64,000 nucleotides of DNA. Origin: Fistulifera solaris. Taxonomy: Eukaryota; Bacillariophyta; Bacillariophyceae; Naviculales; Stauroneidaceae. Positions within the stretch are counted from its first letter, which is position 1. Every line of letters starts with the position of its first letter. The position numbers and the translations under genes were made by a program. Of the stretch, positions 1 through 8,772 are shown one piece after another. The notes under the pieces are model-generated. The model did no database searches. It had not been told where the DNA came from and worked only from the letters and a program-made list of their open reading frames with translations. The DNA lies in assembly GCA_030295235.1 (NCBI GenBank), contig AP026124.1, forward strand, positions 1,550,001 to 1,614,000, in the 5' to 3' direction.

Positions 1-1
1 G

Positions 2-298
2 AGCATTGCAATCATCGGCTTATCTCCGTCTCGGGCGGCACTGGTGACCCCGCAAGTACGGAAGGGATTGTATGCGTTAGGTCTCGCGACCGGTACGCAA
101 TTTTCGTTAGGTGTCGCTACACTGCTTCATTATGTTCCCTTGTCGTTGGCGGCAGCGCATCAGCTGGGGAGTATTGCGGTCTTTACGAGCGGTGTTTATT
201 TGGTGCATGCGCTACGATATGCTCGACCAGCCTTGTTGCGAAGTGCAGGTCGCGTTCTACCTCCGCCGCCATCGGCCTTGAAACAAGCCGCGCACTAG
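2..298 (+). CDS. COX15: COX15 heme A synthase, 3' end only
   Basis: The frame is open from the window edge, so the N-terminal part lies to the left. The visible residues are the C-terminal two membrane helices of heme A synthase, the mitochondrial inner-membrane enzyme that oxidises the methyl group of heme O to give heme A for cytochrome c oxidase. The recognisable block is the TLLHYVPLSLAAAHQ stretch, which carries the conserved C-terminal histidine that helps ligand heme, followed by a last hydrophobic helix and a short basic tail. A GTG at 44 is only an internal valine codon. The gene converges on the DDAH-like gene with about 60 bases between the stops, so the 3' UTRs must overlap or be very short. 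Confidence 0.85.
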   Translation, partial: SIAIIGLSPSRAALVTPQVRKGLYALGLATGTQFSLGVATLLHYVPLSLAAAHQLGSIAVFTSGVYLVHALRYARPALLRSAGRVLPPPPSALKQAAH

Positions 299-357
299 AG
301 AAAGAATTAAAATAAATCGTTATACTTTAAACGATTTATAGTTCGTAGCTTTTATGT

Positions 358-1221
358 TCAAATATTCAACAAGACACTGCAACATGTCAGCGCCGCATCT
401 TTCTTGGCCAGTTCCGAAGTGTTTACCCATATCAACTCTTGAACATCGCGTTCACGTGCCGCTTGTTCCAAAATGCGCCTTGAATCCGTACAAGATGTAT
501 CTTGTACTAGAACGGATCCATTGACGGCTACTACATTGCACGCTAGAACATCCGGTACACGGACGACGGAGTAATTATACGCATCGAAAGTCGCCCAAAT
601 GGCATCACCGGCTGGACCGGTCGGAACGACCAATGTATCCGGAGCAAAGAGAGTCACGGCTGATTTAAGATGCAATACTTGGTTCCCCGCCATAGTTGGT
701 GGTATGACGATGGATGGTATGGCAGGAAAGGCTTGTTGCAACAATTGAGCACCAATTCGATTCGTGCGATTCGACAATCCAATGAACAAATGACGGCCCG
801 TATACATGACATCCCCACCATCACAATAGGCATCGGGTGTGTTGTTCCGCAGATCTGCCACAACTTGCATTCCCAATTGTTGCAGTGCCTGGTGCACCGA
901 TTCCACTTCTCCGCGCCGTGACGGGTGTCCCGGCTGCAACAAGGCGACTTGTCGATCAATCGCCACGACGGTATCTTCGACAAAGAGCGAATCGGGATAT
1001 TCTGGTAATGCCGGCAATTGCAGTACGGGAATAATAGATCGAAGGGCTTTTATGTAGGATTCGTGTTGTTGTGTTGCGAGTGTCATGTTCAATGACGCAG
1101 AATGATCGTCCGACTGATGTTCGGAAATGCCTTGTGAAAATGTAGAAGGCAAGGCTCGAGCGAGAGCCATGGTATAAAAGCGCCTTTGGAGAAACAAAAG
1201 TCGTGTGTAGCGAGAGAGCAT
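358..1221 (-). CDS. Dimethylarginine dimethylaminohydrolase-like (DDAH) enzyme
   Basis: A 287-residue protein of the DDAH branch of the guanidino-group-modifying superfamily, which hydrolyses methylated arginine to citrulline and methylamine. Conserved blocks in order are ALARALP (residues 19-25), FVEDT (80-84), CDGGDV (133-138), HLKSA with the catalytic His at about 184, and the C-terminal LTCCS with the nucleophilic Cys at about 280-281. Length agrees with the family. The first 17 residues are basic and amphipathic (LSRYTRLLFLQRRFY), so the long start suggests a mitochondrial presequence; starting at Met18 (position 1170) would give a cytosolic enzyme matching the usual DDAH start. The sequence alone does not decide between them. 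No frame breaks are seen. A related dimethylarginase-like hydrolase with another guanidino substrate is possible. Confidence 0.85.
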   Translation of the reverse strand: MLSRYTRLLFLQRRFYTMALARALPSTFSQGISEHQSDDHSASLNMTLATQQHESYIKALRSIIPVLQLPALPEYPDSLFVEDTVVAIDRQVALLQPGHPSRRGEVESVHQALQQLGMQVVADLRNNTPDAYCDGGDVMYTGRHLFIGLSNRTNRIGAQLLQQAFPAIPSIVIPPTMAGNQVLHLKSAVTLFAPDTLVVPTGPAGDAIWATFDAYNYSVVRVPDVLACNVVAVNGSVLVQDTSCTDSRRILEQAARERDVQELIWVNTSELAKKDAALTCCSVLLNI

Positions 1222-1661
1222 ATTACGGCGGATTTGGAATGCGGTTCAATATGTTGATTGTCTTAATATTGCATCGCATTTGCATGGCACCTTATTCATC
1301 CAAAAGATCGCGTGTCCTGTACGGAGTTTTTTTTTTCATGTTTTCGCCGTATCTTCAGTCAACAGGCGTCGTGAGTCGTGAATCACAGTTCGAGGTTCGA
1401 GTGCTTCCCCTCCTTGTCCTCGTCCGTCCGCCGGTGCCGCTTTTCTGTGCGTTTGCTGCTTACCTGCAATTATTTTCTCTCTTGTGGAATTGCTCTGAAA
1501 CATATCTACAAAGAAGACGCTACTAGTTCAAGTAAGGACGGAAAAATCATCTAACTCCGTACTTTGTATAACTAAGAAACGAGTAAACACAATGAGCCAG
1601 CAATACGACGACTAAAATCGGAAGAAGTTTAACAAGCAATCAACAAACAATATTTAAAAGA
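1222..1661. other. Divergent intergenic region between DDAH-like and MED4-like genes
   Basis: This 440-base spacer separates two 5' ends and must hold both promoters. It has a T-rich tract near 1326-1338 and an A-rich leader just before the MED4-like ATG. The open frame at 1203-1526 has no protein-like composition and no recognisable family. I see no TATA box that I would commit to. Confidence 0.4.
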
Positions 1662-2240
1662 ATGACACCCGAGGACCGCACCGTCCTCTTACAAAATACC
1701 AAAACCATGATGGAACTGGAACGGTCTCTCACGGCCACGTTGGAAAAAGTAGAACCATGGCTTCCCCAAAACTCCCACCGACAATTACCCAATCAACCTC
1801 GTGTTCGACCCATTCCCACGTCCATGGAAGAAGTCGAACGCATACTCGCCGTCGCCCGTGCTTGGGCGACACGGACATCGGCACCCGTGGGATGGAATCC
1901 ATCCGCACCGGTCGTGGGATTTCGGACACCCAATCCGTTACCGCATCAATTGCGGGGAGGGGCCCTGGCAGCCTTGCAATTGGAGCGAGCGCGACAGACG
2001 GAGCGGTTGCGGAAACGAAAGGCCGAGGCGGTGGAGGCCCCCGTGGAGAAAAACGGAACAAGAAGAAGAGGAAGAGAGAGATCCGAAACGTAAAGAAATT
2101 AATCAGCCGAAAAAGATCTTCCTGTGCGTCCGCTGCAGCAGTCTGCCAGAGCTCCCAGTGGAGCAGTGCCAAATCAAAACCAGAAGATGGAGGTATCGAT
2201 GAACCTGAGTGATAGTAGTAGTGATGATGAGGACGATTAG
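1662..2240 (+). CDS. MED4: Mediator complex subunit 4-like protein (MED4)
   Basis: Mediator bridges transcription factors and RNA polymerase II in the nucleus. The N-terminal half is a helical region, followed by the MED4-type block ILAVARAWATRTSAP, a proline-rich link, and PHQLRGGALAALQ. Read straight through, the frame stops at 2093 after 143 residues, but the same frame reopens downstream and ends at 2240 in an acidic Ser-rich tail (NLSDSSSDDEDD) like the tail of animal MED4. Two readings restore one protein. One is a 60-nt intron at 2090-2149 (GTAAAG donor, CCAG acceptor), giving 172 residues. The other is two compensating homopolymer errors, in the A run at 2050-2054 and the A run at 2110-2114, giving 192 residues. 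Both keep the frame. MED4 identity rests on motif similarity only. Confidence 0.6.
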
Positions 2241-2710
2241 GAAGCAACGCAAATAAAGATGCTAAGATAACAGTGTTCATCATATAACTTTCAATGCTTC
2301 ACTGTTACGACACAAGAAAATTGCATCGCTCGATTATGCTTGACCAACGGAACGTCCTAAACATATCAAAGGACAAGTTATAAGAGCAATAAATCTTTTC
2401 GCTCGATGCTGTCATCGAAATCAATAAACAAAACGAGCAGAATAAAGGCTATAAATGAAGCAAAGCAAATCGTAGCTAGCATACTTTCTACTATTTAAAA
2501 ACAGGGAATCGAAAGAGTGGAACTGATTGTTTCTTTTCGCGCCTTGTAGGGTAGCTAGGAACTGATTCTCCGTGCGACCGGATATGTCTGCATGGGTTAA
2601 AATATGACCGGTTACTCGATTCTCGGTGCCGTATAATTTGCCGTTGAGAATGCAGAACAAATTCCTTCGCCGCAATGCAGGACAATCACTTGTGATAGGT
2701 CGCCCCAGTG
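2241..2710. other. Convergent 3' intergenic region
   Basis: About 470 bases between the stops of the MED4-like gene and the assemblin-like gene. It is A+T-rich, as expected of 3' UTRs. Two overlapping minus-strand open frames (2421-2675 and 2491-2685) show no family signature. Nothing else is recognised. Confidence 0.35.
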
Positions 2711-3646
2711 CTATCGTAAGGGTGGCTCTTTGCGAGTGTCATCATTCACACTCGATAGTGAAAACTTCTTCACATTGAGCGTCTCATCTGGATCCGATCC
2801 GACTATTTCCATTAATGCTTCTTTCGTGGTCGCTTCCTGTTGTTGGATGAGCTGTATGATACGAGCATCTTGTGCTAGCCGTATGGCTCGTTCTTCATCC
2901 AAAAGAGCTCGAAGTTTCCCAATTTTTTCTAAAATGATTTCGCCCTTTTGTTGATCCAAGTCTTCCATGGTAGCTATTTGATGGGAGGTACGGGCAATTG
3001 CAGCTTGTAAACTGATCCGCTCTTCCAACAATCGTCGCGCCATGCTTCCGACCAGTTCTTCGAATCGATGAAATAAACTCCCTTCTCTCTTGTTCACTTT
3101 GTATAACTCCAACTTTGCATCAGGCTGGATCTGATATTGCAGCTTGGCTAGCAAATCCTCTAACTTTTCGCCCAGCACATCTTTTATCTCCACCTGGACA
3201 CTCTGTGTCATCTTGGTGTCCAAAGCAGATAATCGGCCTTCCAGTCGGATCCACGACGAAGTAGCCGAAAGACAGTCATTATCAGGACCCAGTTGCAGAT
3301 CAACTATGCCAGCTTGTAAAGGCTGGTAGAGATCGTTCGTCAATACGTCTTGCAGCGCATTCTGTCGGTCCATGCATTCTTCCGCCATTCGTGCGAATAG
3401 TCCTGCCACACGCAGCTCCAATTCATGAATGTTCGATTGAAAATCTTCTTTACGACGCAGTGAGATTTCTTGTAGATTGTAAAGCTTCTGTGGAACTTGT
3501 TTCTCTTCACTCAAAAAGACGAAACCAGGGCTTTTCGGTGGGGGTGTCGACAGTGTTGTGTTTTCTTGGTCGTAAGCAACAACCTCATCCGTGCTATGCG
3601 CCGCGGATACGTTTGCCGACTCGGATGCTATGTCTTGAGACGCCAT
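2711..3646 (-). CDS. SF-assemblin-like coiled-coil protein
   Basis: The protein is 311 residues from the second in-frame Met (MASQD, chosen start) or 324 from the Met at 3685. After a disordered Ser/Pro-rich N-terminus of about 45 residues, nearly the whole chain is charged and heptad-like. It ends in an ERA-x-R-x-x-x-DARI-x-Q-L block that resembles the C-terminal rod of SF-assemblin and beta-giardin. These proteins form 2-nm striated filaments attached to basal bodies, or to centrin-linked organising centres in species without flagella. A protein of this type in a diatom would presumably act at the microtubule centre or spindle pole; that role is inferred. Low-complexity coiled coils can mimic this family. 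The start is close to a divergent promoter shared with the CTL gene. Confidence 0.55.
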   Translation of the reverse strand: MASQDIASESANVSAAHSTDEVVAYDQENTTLSTPPPKSPGFVFLSEEKQVPQKLYNLQEISLRRKEDFQSNIHELELRVAGLFARMAEECMDRQNALQDVLTNDLYQPLQAGIVDLQLGPDNDCLSATSSWIRLEGRLSALDTKMTQSVQVEIKDVLGEKLEDLLAKLQYQIQPDAKLELYKVNKREGSLFHRFEELVGSMARRLLEERISLQAAIARTSHQIATMEDLDQQKGEIILEKIGKLRALLDEERAIRLAQDARIIQLIQQQEATTKEALMEIVGSDPDETLNVKKFSLSSVNDDTRKEPPLR

Positions 3647-3787
3647 TGTGAAAAAGGAATATAGAATGAAATTGCTAGCTTTCAATGATTTTGACGGTAA
3701 CGACTTACGTATTATTTGTGATTTGTTATTTCTTGATTATTGTGCTGCACGCGCGATGTGCGACCATAATTTATTTTTACTAACGCT

Positions 3788-3809
3788 TCATGACTGCATT
3801 CCAATCGTG
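3788..3809 (+). repeat. 22-nt imperfect palindrome, copy 1
   Basis: Outer halves TCATGACT and CAATCGTG flank a six-base centre. It lies 140 bases upstream of the assemblin-like start. The same arrangement recurs at 4364, 13954, 14148 and, inverted, at 46954. Confidence 0.6.
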
Positions 3810-4363
3810 GCTACTGCAAACGATTAGCTCAGGAGACAGTGAAACGATTCTTGCTAGCGCCTCTATGACGGAAAAGTTCTACCATTTTATTGGATACGGT
3901 AGTTAGTCTCTCTTTGGCCATCACCGCTTTCTCCGACAAGAATATTAGTGCCATGAAGCGACAAGTGACATCGATTCGACATCACTACTTGTACGTACAA
4001 AGATCGAAAGATGCAACGCTTCGAATATCTACGTAGATTTCACGTAGGTTCCGTAGGGAAAATATTGTAGCTCCCAACAAACTCCAGCTCTATTAAATGC
4101 AATAGAAAAAACAGCACAAACGTTGAAGACGTTCCCTTCTCTTGCATGTATGTCTCACGACTAAAATCCAATTGCTTTTTCGTTTAACAAACAGTTTGGG
4201 ACACAGTGAAACGGTGAAGGTCAGGTTTTGAGAGATTAACAATCGAACTCGTAATCGAATGCATTGTAAGTGTAGCACCGAAGTAACCCCAGCTTAATTC
4301 AAATGCAATGGGATTTCAACTACGAGGCAAGAGGCAAATCCTGTGCAAAAAATCGATTACGTC

Positions 4364-4385
4364 TCATGACTGAAATTCAGTCGTG
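4364..4385 (+). repeat. 22-nt imperfect palindrome, copy 2
   Basis: Halves TCATGACT and CAGTCGTG around a GAAATT centre. This is the most symmetric copy: the left TCATGACTGA pairs with the reverse complement of the right half with two mismatches. It lies about 230 bases upstream of the CTL start codon. Confidence 0.6.
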
Positions 4386-4617
4386 GTATGCAACGCAACG
4401 AAGTCCAACCTCGTTTCAACGGTAAATTGTTTTCCGTTGCATTTTCGAACCACGGAAGATTTCAGAACCCGAAGCACGACCTTTTGTCTCGCGCCGCCGC
4501 GAGCTCGATAGGATCGCGACAACACGAGTCACAGAAAGCAAGGAGTCACAAATCCATTGTTGTCAAACAAATCTCTATTTATAATAGCATACACATTACA
4601 AAGTAGACTTTACGACA

Positions 4618-6196
4618 ATGTCAACTCCGGTGGTAGTGCAAGGCACTCCGGTGGCGAATCCGCACGTGCAAGGGGCAGGTTTCGCCACATCGATTACGAC
4701 GACTCCGCAAGCAGGACAGAAGCAGGCAGCCAGATGCAACGATCCCATCTTTGCTCTCCTTTTCTACGTCACCGTCATTGCGATGGTGGCTGTCTCGATC
4801 ATTTATGGTCCAAGTGCGATGGGGTCCGATGAAAATGGCGAAAGCTACGACTACTCCGGCTATGTGACCGCCACCGTAATCGTGGTGTGCCTTAGTTTTC
4901 TCGCCTCCGGTGGAGCCCTCGCTATTATGATGTGCATCCCTGAGACCCTTATCAAGGTTTCCTTGATTTTTGTCGTTGTTTTGGCAGGCCTCTGGATGGT
5001 CATGGCTTTCTTATCGGGACAGATTTTCGCTGGAGTTATGGGTGCGATTTTCTTCGCCATGTCTCTCTGTTACGCCAAGGTTGTTTGGGGTCGCATTCCG
5101 TTTGCTACGGCCAATCTTGTGACTTCCATGACGGCTATCAAGGCCAATCTGGGTGTCACGCTTTACGCGTACCTCTTTACGATCATTGCTGGCGTGTGGT
5201 CTATCGTTTGGTCTGTTTCATTTGTCGGTATCTACAACGAAAGTGAAACCTGCGATGCAACGGGTGAGAACTGTGAGCCGGGCTACGGAATTCTTTTCGT
5301 TCTGTTCGTTGCCTTTTTCTTTGTTCAGCAGGTTTTGAGTGTAAGTTCGTTCGCGTCTTTTACGGGTTGCTAGGTCGTGTGCACTGTTCCTCACAAGGAT
5401 GTCGTACTTGTTAGAGCTGCGTCCATGCTACTGTTGCTGGAACGGTAGGAAATTGGTGGTTCGAACCAGCTGAAGCGAATTCATGCTGCTCTTCTGCGGT
5501 AAACAATTCGTTTCTTAGAACTGTGACGACTTCCTTCGGATCCATCTGCTTTGGATCACTTATTGTTGCCATTTTAGAAGCTCTACGAATGCTGGCACGT
5601 GCTGCACGGGAAAACGATGACGGAAACGGTATTCTCCTTTGTATTGCGGAGTGCATTTTGGGCTGCCTTTCATCTTTGATGGAGTACTTTAACAAGGTGC
5701 GTAACTCATCAGCACATTCAGAAATTGTGTGACCTGGAATGCAACCTTATGTGGTGCCTGACTCTCTTGTTTGTTGCAGTGGGCCTTCATCTATGTGGGC
5801 TTGTACGGCTACTCTTACTTGGAAGCAGGAAAGAATGTTTTTACCCTTTTCCACAACCGCGGTTGGGAAGCGATTATTGCCGACGACTTGGTACAAAACG
5901 TGCTGTTCTTGATGTCGCTAATGACTGGTGGTGTAATGGGAGGTCTTGCATTGATTTTGGACGTATCTACAGACCTTTTCGAAGAGGCTGGCGGAGATTC
6001 CAAAGCAGTGGCCTTCCTGCTGGGATTTATTGTTGGTTTAGCCATTTCGAGTGTTCTCTTGAGTACCGTCGGTAGCGGCGTGAACGCCGTGATTGTATTG
6101 TTTGCCGAAGCCCCGGCCGACTTTGAGCGAAACCATCCTCAGCTCAGTCAACGCATGCGCACAACTTGGAATGAAGTCTACCCTGGTAGTGTCTAA
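4618..6196 (+). CDS. Choline transporter-like protein (CTL/SLC44, Pns1 family), two introns
   Basis: Spliced coding sequence 4618-5340, 5415-5696 and 5780-6196 gives 473 residues, within the family range. Intron 1 (5341-5414) has a GTAAGT donor and TTAG acceptor; intron 2 (5697-5779) has a GTGCGT donor and TTGCAG acceptor. Both are phase 0. About ten hydrophobic helices follow a soluble N-terminus of about 40 residues. Exon 2 opens with the family block VHATVAGTVGNWWF, and exon 3 holds YLEAGKNVF with the C-terminal helices. CTL proteins are plasma-membrane or organelle solute carriers linked to choline or ethanolamine transport; the substrate here cannot be read from sequence. No frame breaks are seen. 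Confidence 0.88.
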
Positions 6197-6412
6197 GACT
6201 GACCTAAAAATTATAGTGTTTTTAGTTCTTTATGATGTTGTGAGTTCAAGTTCTCGTTTACGCAGTTGGACTACTAGCACAGTTTTAACGTCAATGACGA
6301 TGTGACGTGTATCATTTTGTAAAATTTTATACACCTTGTCTCTTGGGCTTGTCAACGTTCCACTTTCAATAAAGGATTGCAAAGTTTTGGTTGCTCATCT
6401 CATTTTAGTCCA

Positions 6413-7243
6413 ATGCGCAGCATTAATAAAAATTTGGCTGGCCTTTTTCGCTTTGTACTGGTTCTGCTTGGCTCGTGTACGGTACACAGCTTTCAGCCTT
6501 TTCGTATCGCCACCGCCAATCGGCATCACCATTTTTTTCTCAGAACAAGCGCTCGCACAGAAAAGGACGGCCAAGACGATGAAATGTATCTAGAACGAGT
6601 AAATAACCCAGGGAGGAGAAATTTGATCCTCAATGTCGCGACAGCTGGGGCGCTGAGTGCTTCTTGGGCTTCGTTGTGGTACCTTTTCAATCAGAATCTC
6701 TACACCCCTGAGGGGTTTAGTCGATTTCCTACGACACAATTCATTGCAGCGCTTGGTGACCCCAGCTCTAGTGCAGGAACTGGTGCGAAGTATTGGGGAG
6801 TCTGGAGAAAAGATCCTGGTCCTCGAGGTGTCTGGTTGAAAGATTACGGAAGGGAGCTTGAAAGCAACTACAACTTGGCACCGGCAGGATGGAAATTTGA
6901 TCCCCAAGACTGGTGGCTTGAAGAACATGGACTTATTATGGAGGCTCCACAATTTCCCATTCCAGCAGGAAGGTACTTAGTCACTGGCGGTCGTCAGGTT
7001 ACAACTGGTTTGACCATTTCAGAGGACGGAAGTTGGAAACTTGACAAAGGCACTCTATTCGATGTGACTCATTTACCATGTCGATCTGCTCGTTACACCC
7101 CGGTAGCAGAAGGGAAAGGTTCTCCGAAAGATGCCAGGCTAGCCGACTTTCCAGTCAAGCCAGGATCAATCATGCCATCTGTTCCTGGAACGAACAAACA
7201 AGACTATGCTGTCCTGTTTCTATTGGGAAAGGCCATTAGCTAG
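6413..7243 (+). CDS. Predicted plastid-targeted protein of unknown function
   Basis: A 276-residue protein from the ATG at 6413, which starts directly with a signal peptide; an upstream in-frame ATG at 6377 would add 12 residues and spoil it. The N-terminus has a basic start, a hydrophobic core (FRFVLVLLGSCTV) and a cleavage region reading VHS|FQPF. This is the diatom AxAF-type plastid signal with Phe at +1, followed by a basic Ser/Thr-rich transit stretch. A second hydrophobic segment near residues 70-95 (ATAGALSASWASLWYLF) suggests a thylakoid or envelope anchor. The mature part is rich in Trp and Gly (KYWGVWRKDPGPRGVWL; DWWLEEHGL) and has no motif I recognise. Not a known photosystem subunit as far as I can tell. 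Confidence 0.7.
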   Translation: MRSINKNLAGLFRFVLVLLGSCTVHSFQPFRIATANRHHHFFLRTSARTEKDGQDDEMYLERVNNPGRRNLILNVATAGALSASWASLWYLFNQNLYTPEGFSRFPTTQFIAALGDPSSSAGTGAKYWGVWRKDPGPRGVWLKDYGRELESNYNLAPAGWKFDPQDWWLEEHGLIMEAPQFPIPAGRYLVTGGRQVTTGLTISEDGSWKLDKGTLFDVTHLPCRSARYTPVAEGKGSPKDARLADFPVKPGSIMPSVPGTNKQDYAVLFLLGKAIS

Positions 7244-7434
7244 ATTGAAAAAGTTGGCTTTTTGTAGTGTATAAGAAGAAATTGTAATCACAAAACTTAA
7301 CTTTCTACACGTGCATAGGTGGGTCATTTCTAACCGAATGCTTCCGTAGTTATTGTCGAATGCCGCAACTCGATTATTTCAATGCATGTATGGAGCGAAA
7401 GGAGACATACGAGCAGAGTCGCATCACAGCAGAC

Positions 7435-7920
7435 TCAGTCGTAGTCGTCGTTATCAATAACTAGTTCAGCGTTTGGTGGGCCCTCACGTTTAATAGCTTG
7501 TTCATCCAAATTCACTGCGTCTTGCAGCAAGCCATCAGGCTTTATCCGCCTGTACTTAGCGATTTTAGGATGAGAGGAAGAGATGCTTCGTTTCGATGAT
7601 TGCGCAATTTTATTCATTTGGTAAGGATTCGTGTCATTGACATCGACCACGCCTTCAAAGATTCCGTCGAGTATCGAAGAATAATGTTCAGAGCCGTCCA
7701 CCGCCGCTTTTAAATCTGCAAGTGTAATGAGTGTGCCGTCAGTTTGCTTTGCGTTTTTCACCAGATCATGGATGAAAAGTGCAGAAGCAGCTGAAACAAG
7801 TCTTACGACAGGTTCGCGAAGCTGTCCGACCTCTTTCTGGGCCTGCAGAACTCCCTTTATCTTTGGTGGCGGAAAATGATCACACCATGATTCCTTCGCT
7901 GTTGCAGATGATTGAGACAT
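7435..7920 (-). CDS. Histone-fold protein (NF-YC / Dpb3 / CHRAC type)
   Basis: A 161-residue protein taken from the Met at 7920 (MSQSS); a Met eight codons upstream is less likely. A single histone-fold domain spans about residues 20-95: IKGVLQAQKEVGQL, then the long central helix with LVSAASALFIHDLVKNA, then a Leu-rich third helix. This arrangement matches NF-YC, Dpb3/POLE4 and CHRAC subunits, which pair with a second histone-fold partner in transcription or in polymerase epsilon and remodelling complexes. The C-terminal third is basic and then acidic (ends DNDDYD). Which member of the group it is cannot be decided from this sequence. The gene converges on the plastid protein at 6413. Confidence 0.65.
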   Translation of the reverse strand: MSQSSATAKESWCDHFPPPKIKGVLQAQKEVGQLREPVVRLVSAASALFIHDLVKNAKQTDGTLITLADLKAAVDGSEHYSSILDGIFEGVVDVNDTNPYQMNKIAQSSKRSISSSHPKIAKYRRIKPDGLLQDAVNLDEQAIKREGPPNAELVIDNDDYD

Positions 7921-8772
7921 GGTAGCTGCTGTCCTTAGATGCAAGCATGGGTCTAAGGGGATGAAGGTTAATTGGCGAGTTTATCAATAGCAACTTGGCG
8001 ACTGGCGACACTGTTGCACGCACACACCCATTAGGCAATAACACCATGGTTGTCTTCAGTTCCATGGTTTCGAAGGTTGGTCTTAGATGTAAAATCGTGA
8101 ACATTGATAAGGTTACCGGTTACACGTATTTTCGCCCAATATCTGTACACCCAACAGTACCTCTAACTTTACATTAGCTCCGAGTCTCTATGTGAACGAA
8201 GCCTAACATTAAACGCTCAGGTGTACTGACTATAGACTTATGTGTACAAGTATTCCGGTATCGGAACAGAGCATGATCATTGTGCAAAATTTCTGCCTGC
8301 ATACTCTTCTTAGGGCGACTCACGCCGGCACAGCCAGTATTGGGCCCATGCAAGTAAGGTTGATAAAAATCTATGCGTATCACTTAGAAAAGAGGTGTGC
8401 TAAATGTTTCTTTTACTCCGGATTTGAAGTTTTTCCCTTAAGTAATTATTTTCAACGGCAATAATCCTACTGAACAACTATTCCATACGTACTGTGCAGG
8501 CGGAGCGCGCAAGCCTGCATGGCTGCAGGGCACACCAGCAAAAACGAATAGCCGCACTGCGACAGCTTTTCAAAAGGTCGCTTCAGTGCCGTTTTTTTTA
8601 TTGTGAAGGCAAGGTACCTACCTGGTATTGATTGTGGATTGTGGTAAAGCTTTCGTCTTTCCTTTATTAAAAAAAATCTACTTTCAGTTCAGGTAAAAGA
8701 TATTGGGTTGTACTCGCTAAACGGATTTTATCAGGGGCAGAAGAATTGCTTCAGAGGTGTCCGTTGATCAAA
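7921..8772. other. Divergent intergenic region upstream of the myosin gene
   Basis: Around 850 bases with several short open frames (7995-8177, 8240-8464 and minus 8174-8383) that lack coding character. A small GC-rich palindrome around GCCTGCATGGCTGCAGG lies near 8512-8528, and an A/T-rich stretch (8595-8690) precedes the myosin start. No promoter element is certain. Confidence 0.35.

Larger units (their letters stand above)
3647..4617. other. Divergent promoter region with two 22-nt palindromic motifs
   Basis: A 970-base spacer between the divergent SF-assemblin-like and choline-transporter-like genes. It carries two copies of the recurring TCATGACT...CARTCGTG motif (3788 and 4364) and a short inverted stretch around TCTACGTAGA at 4028. 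The small open frames at 4093-4278 and 4388-4606 have no support as genes. Confidence 0.5.

Noticed and set aside
1729-2283. 184-codon minus-strand open frame over the MED4-like gene
   Set aside because: It is the antisense shadow of a plus-strand coding region, with low-complexity Pro/Phe-rich composition and no family signature.
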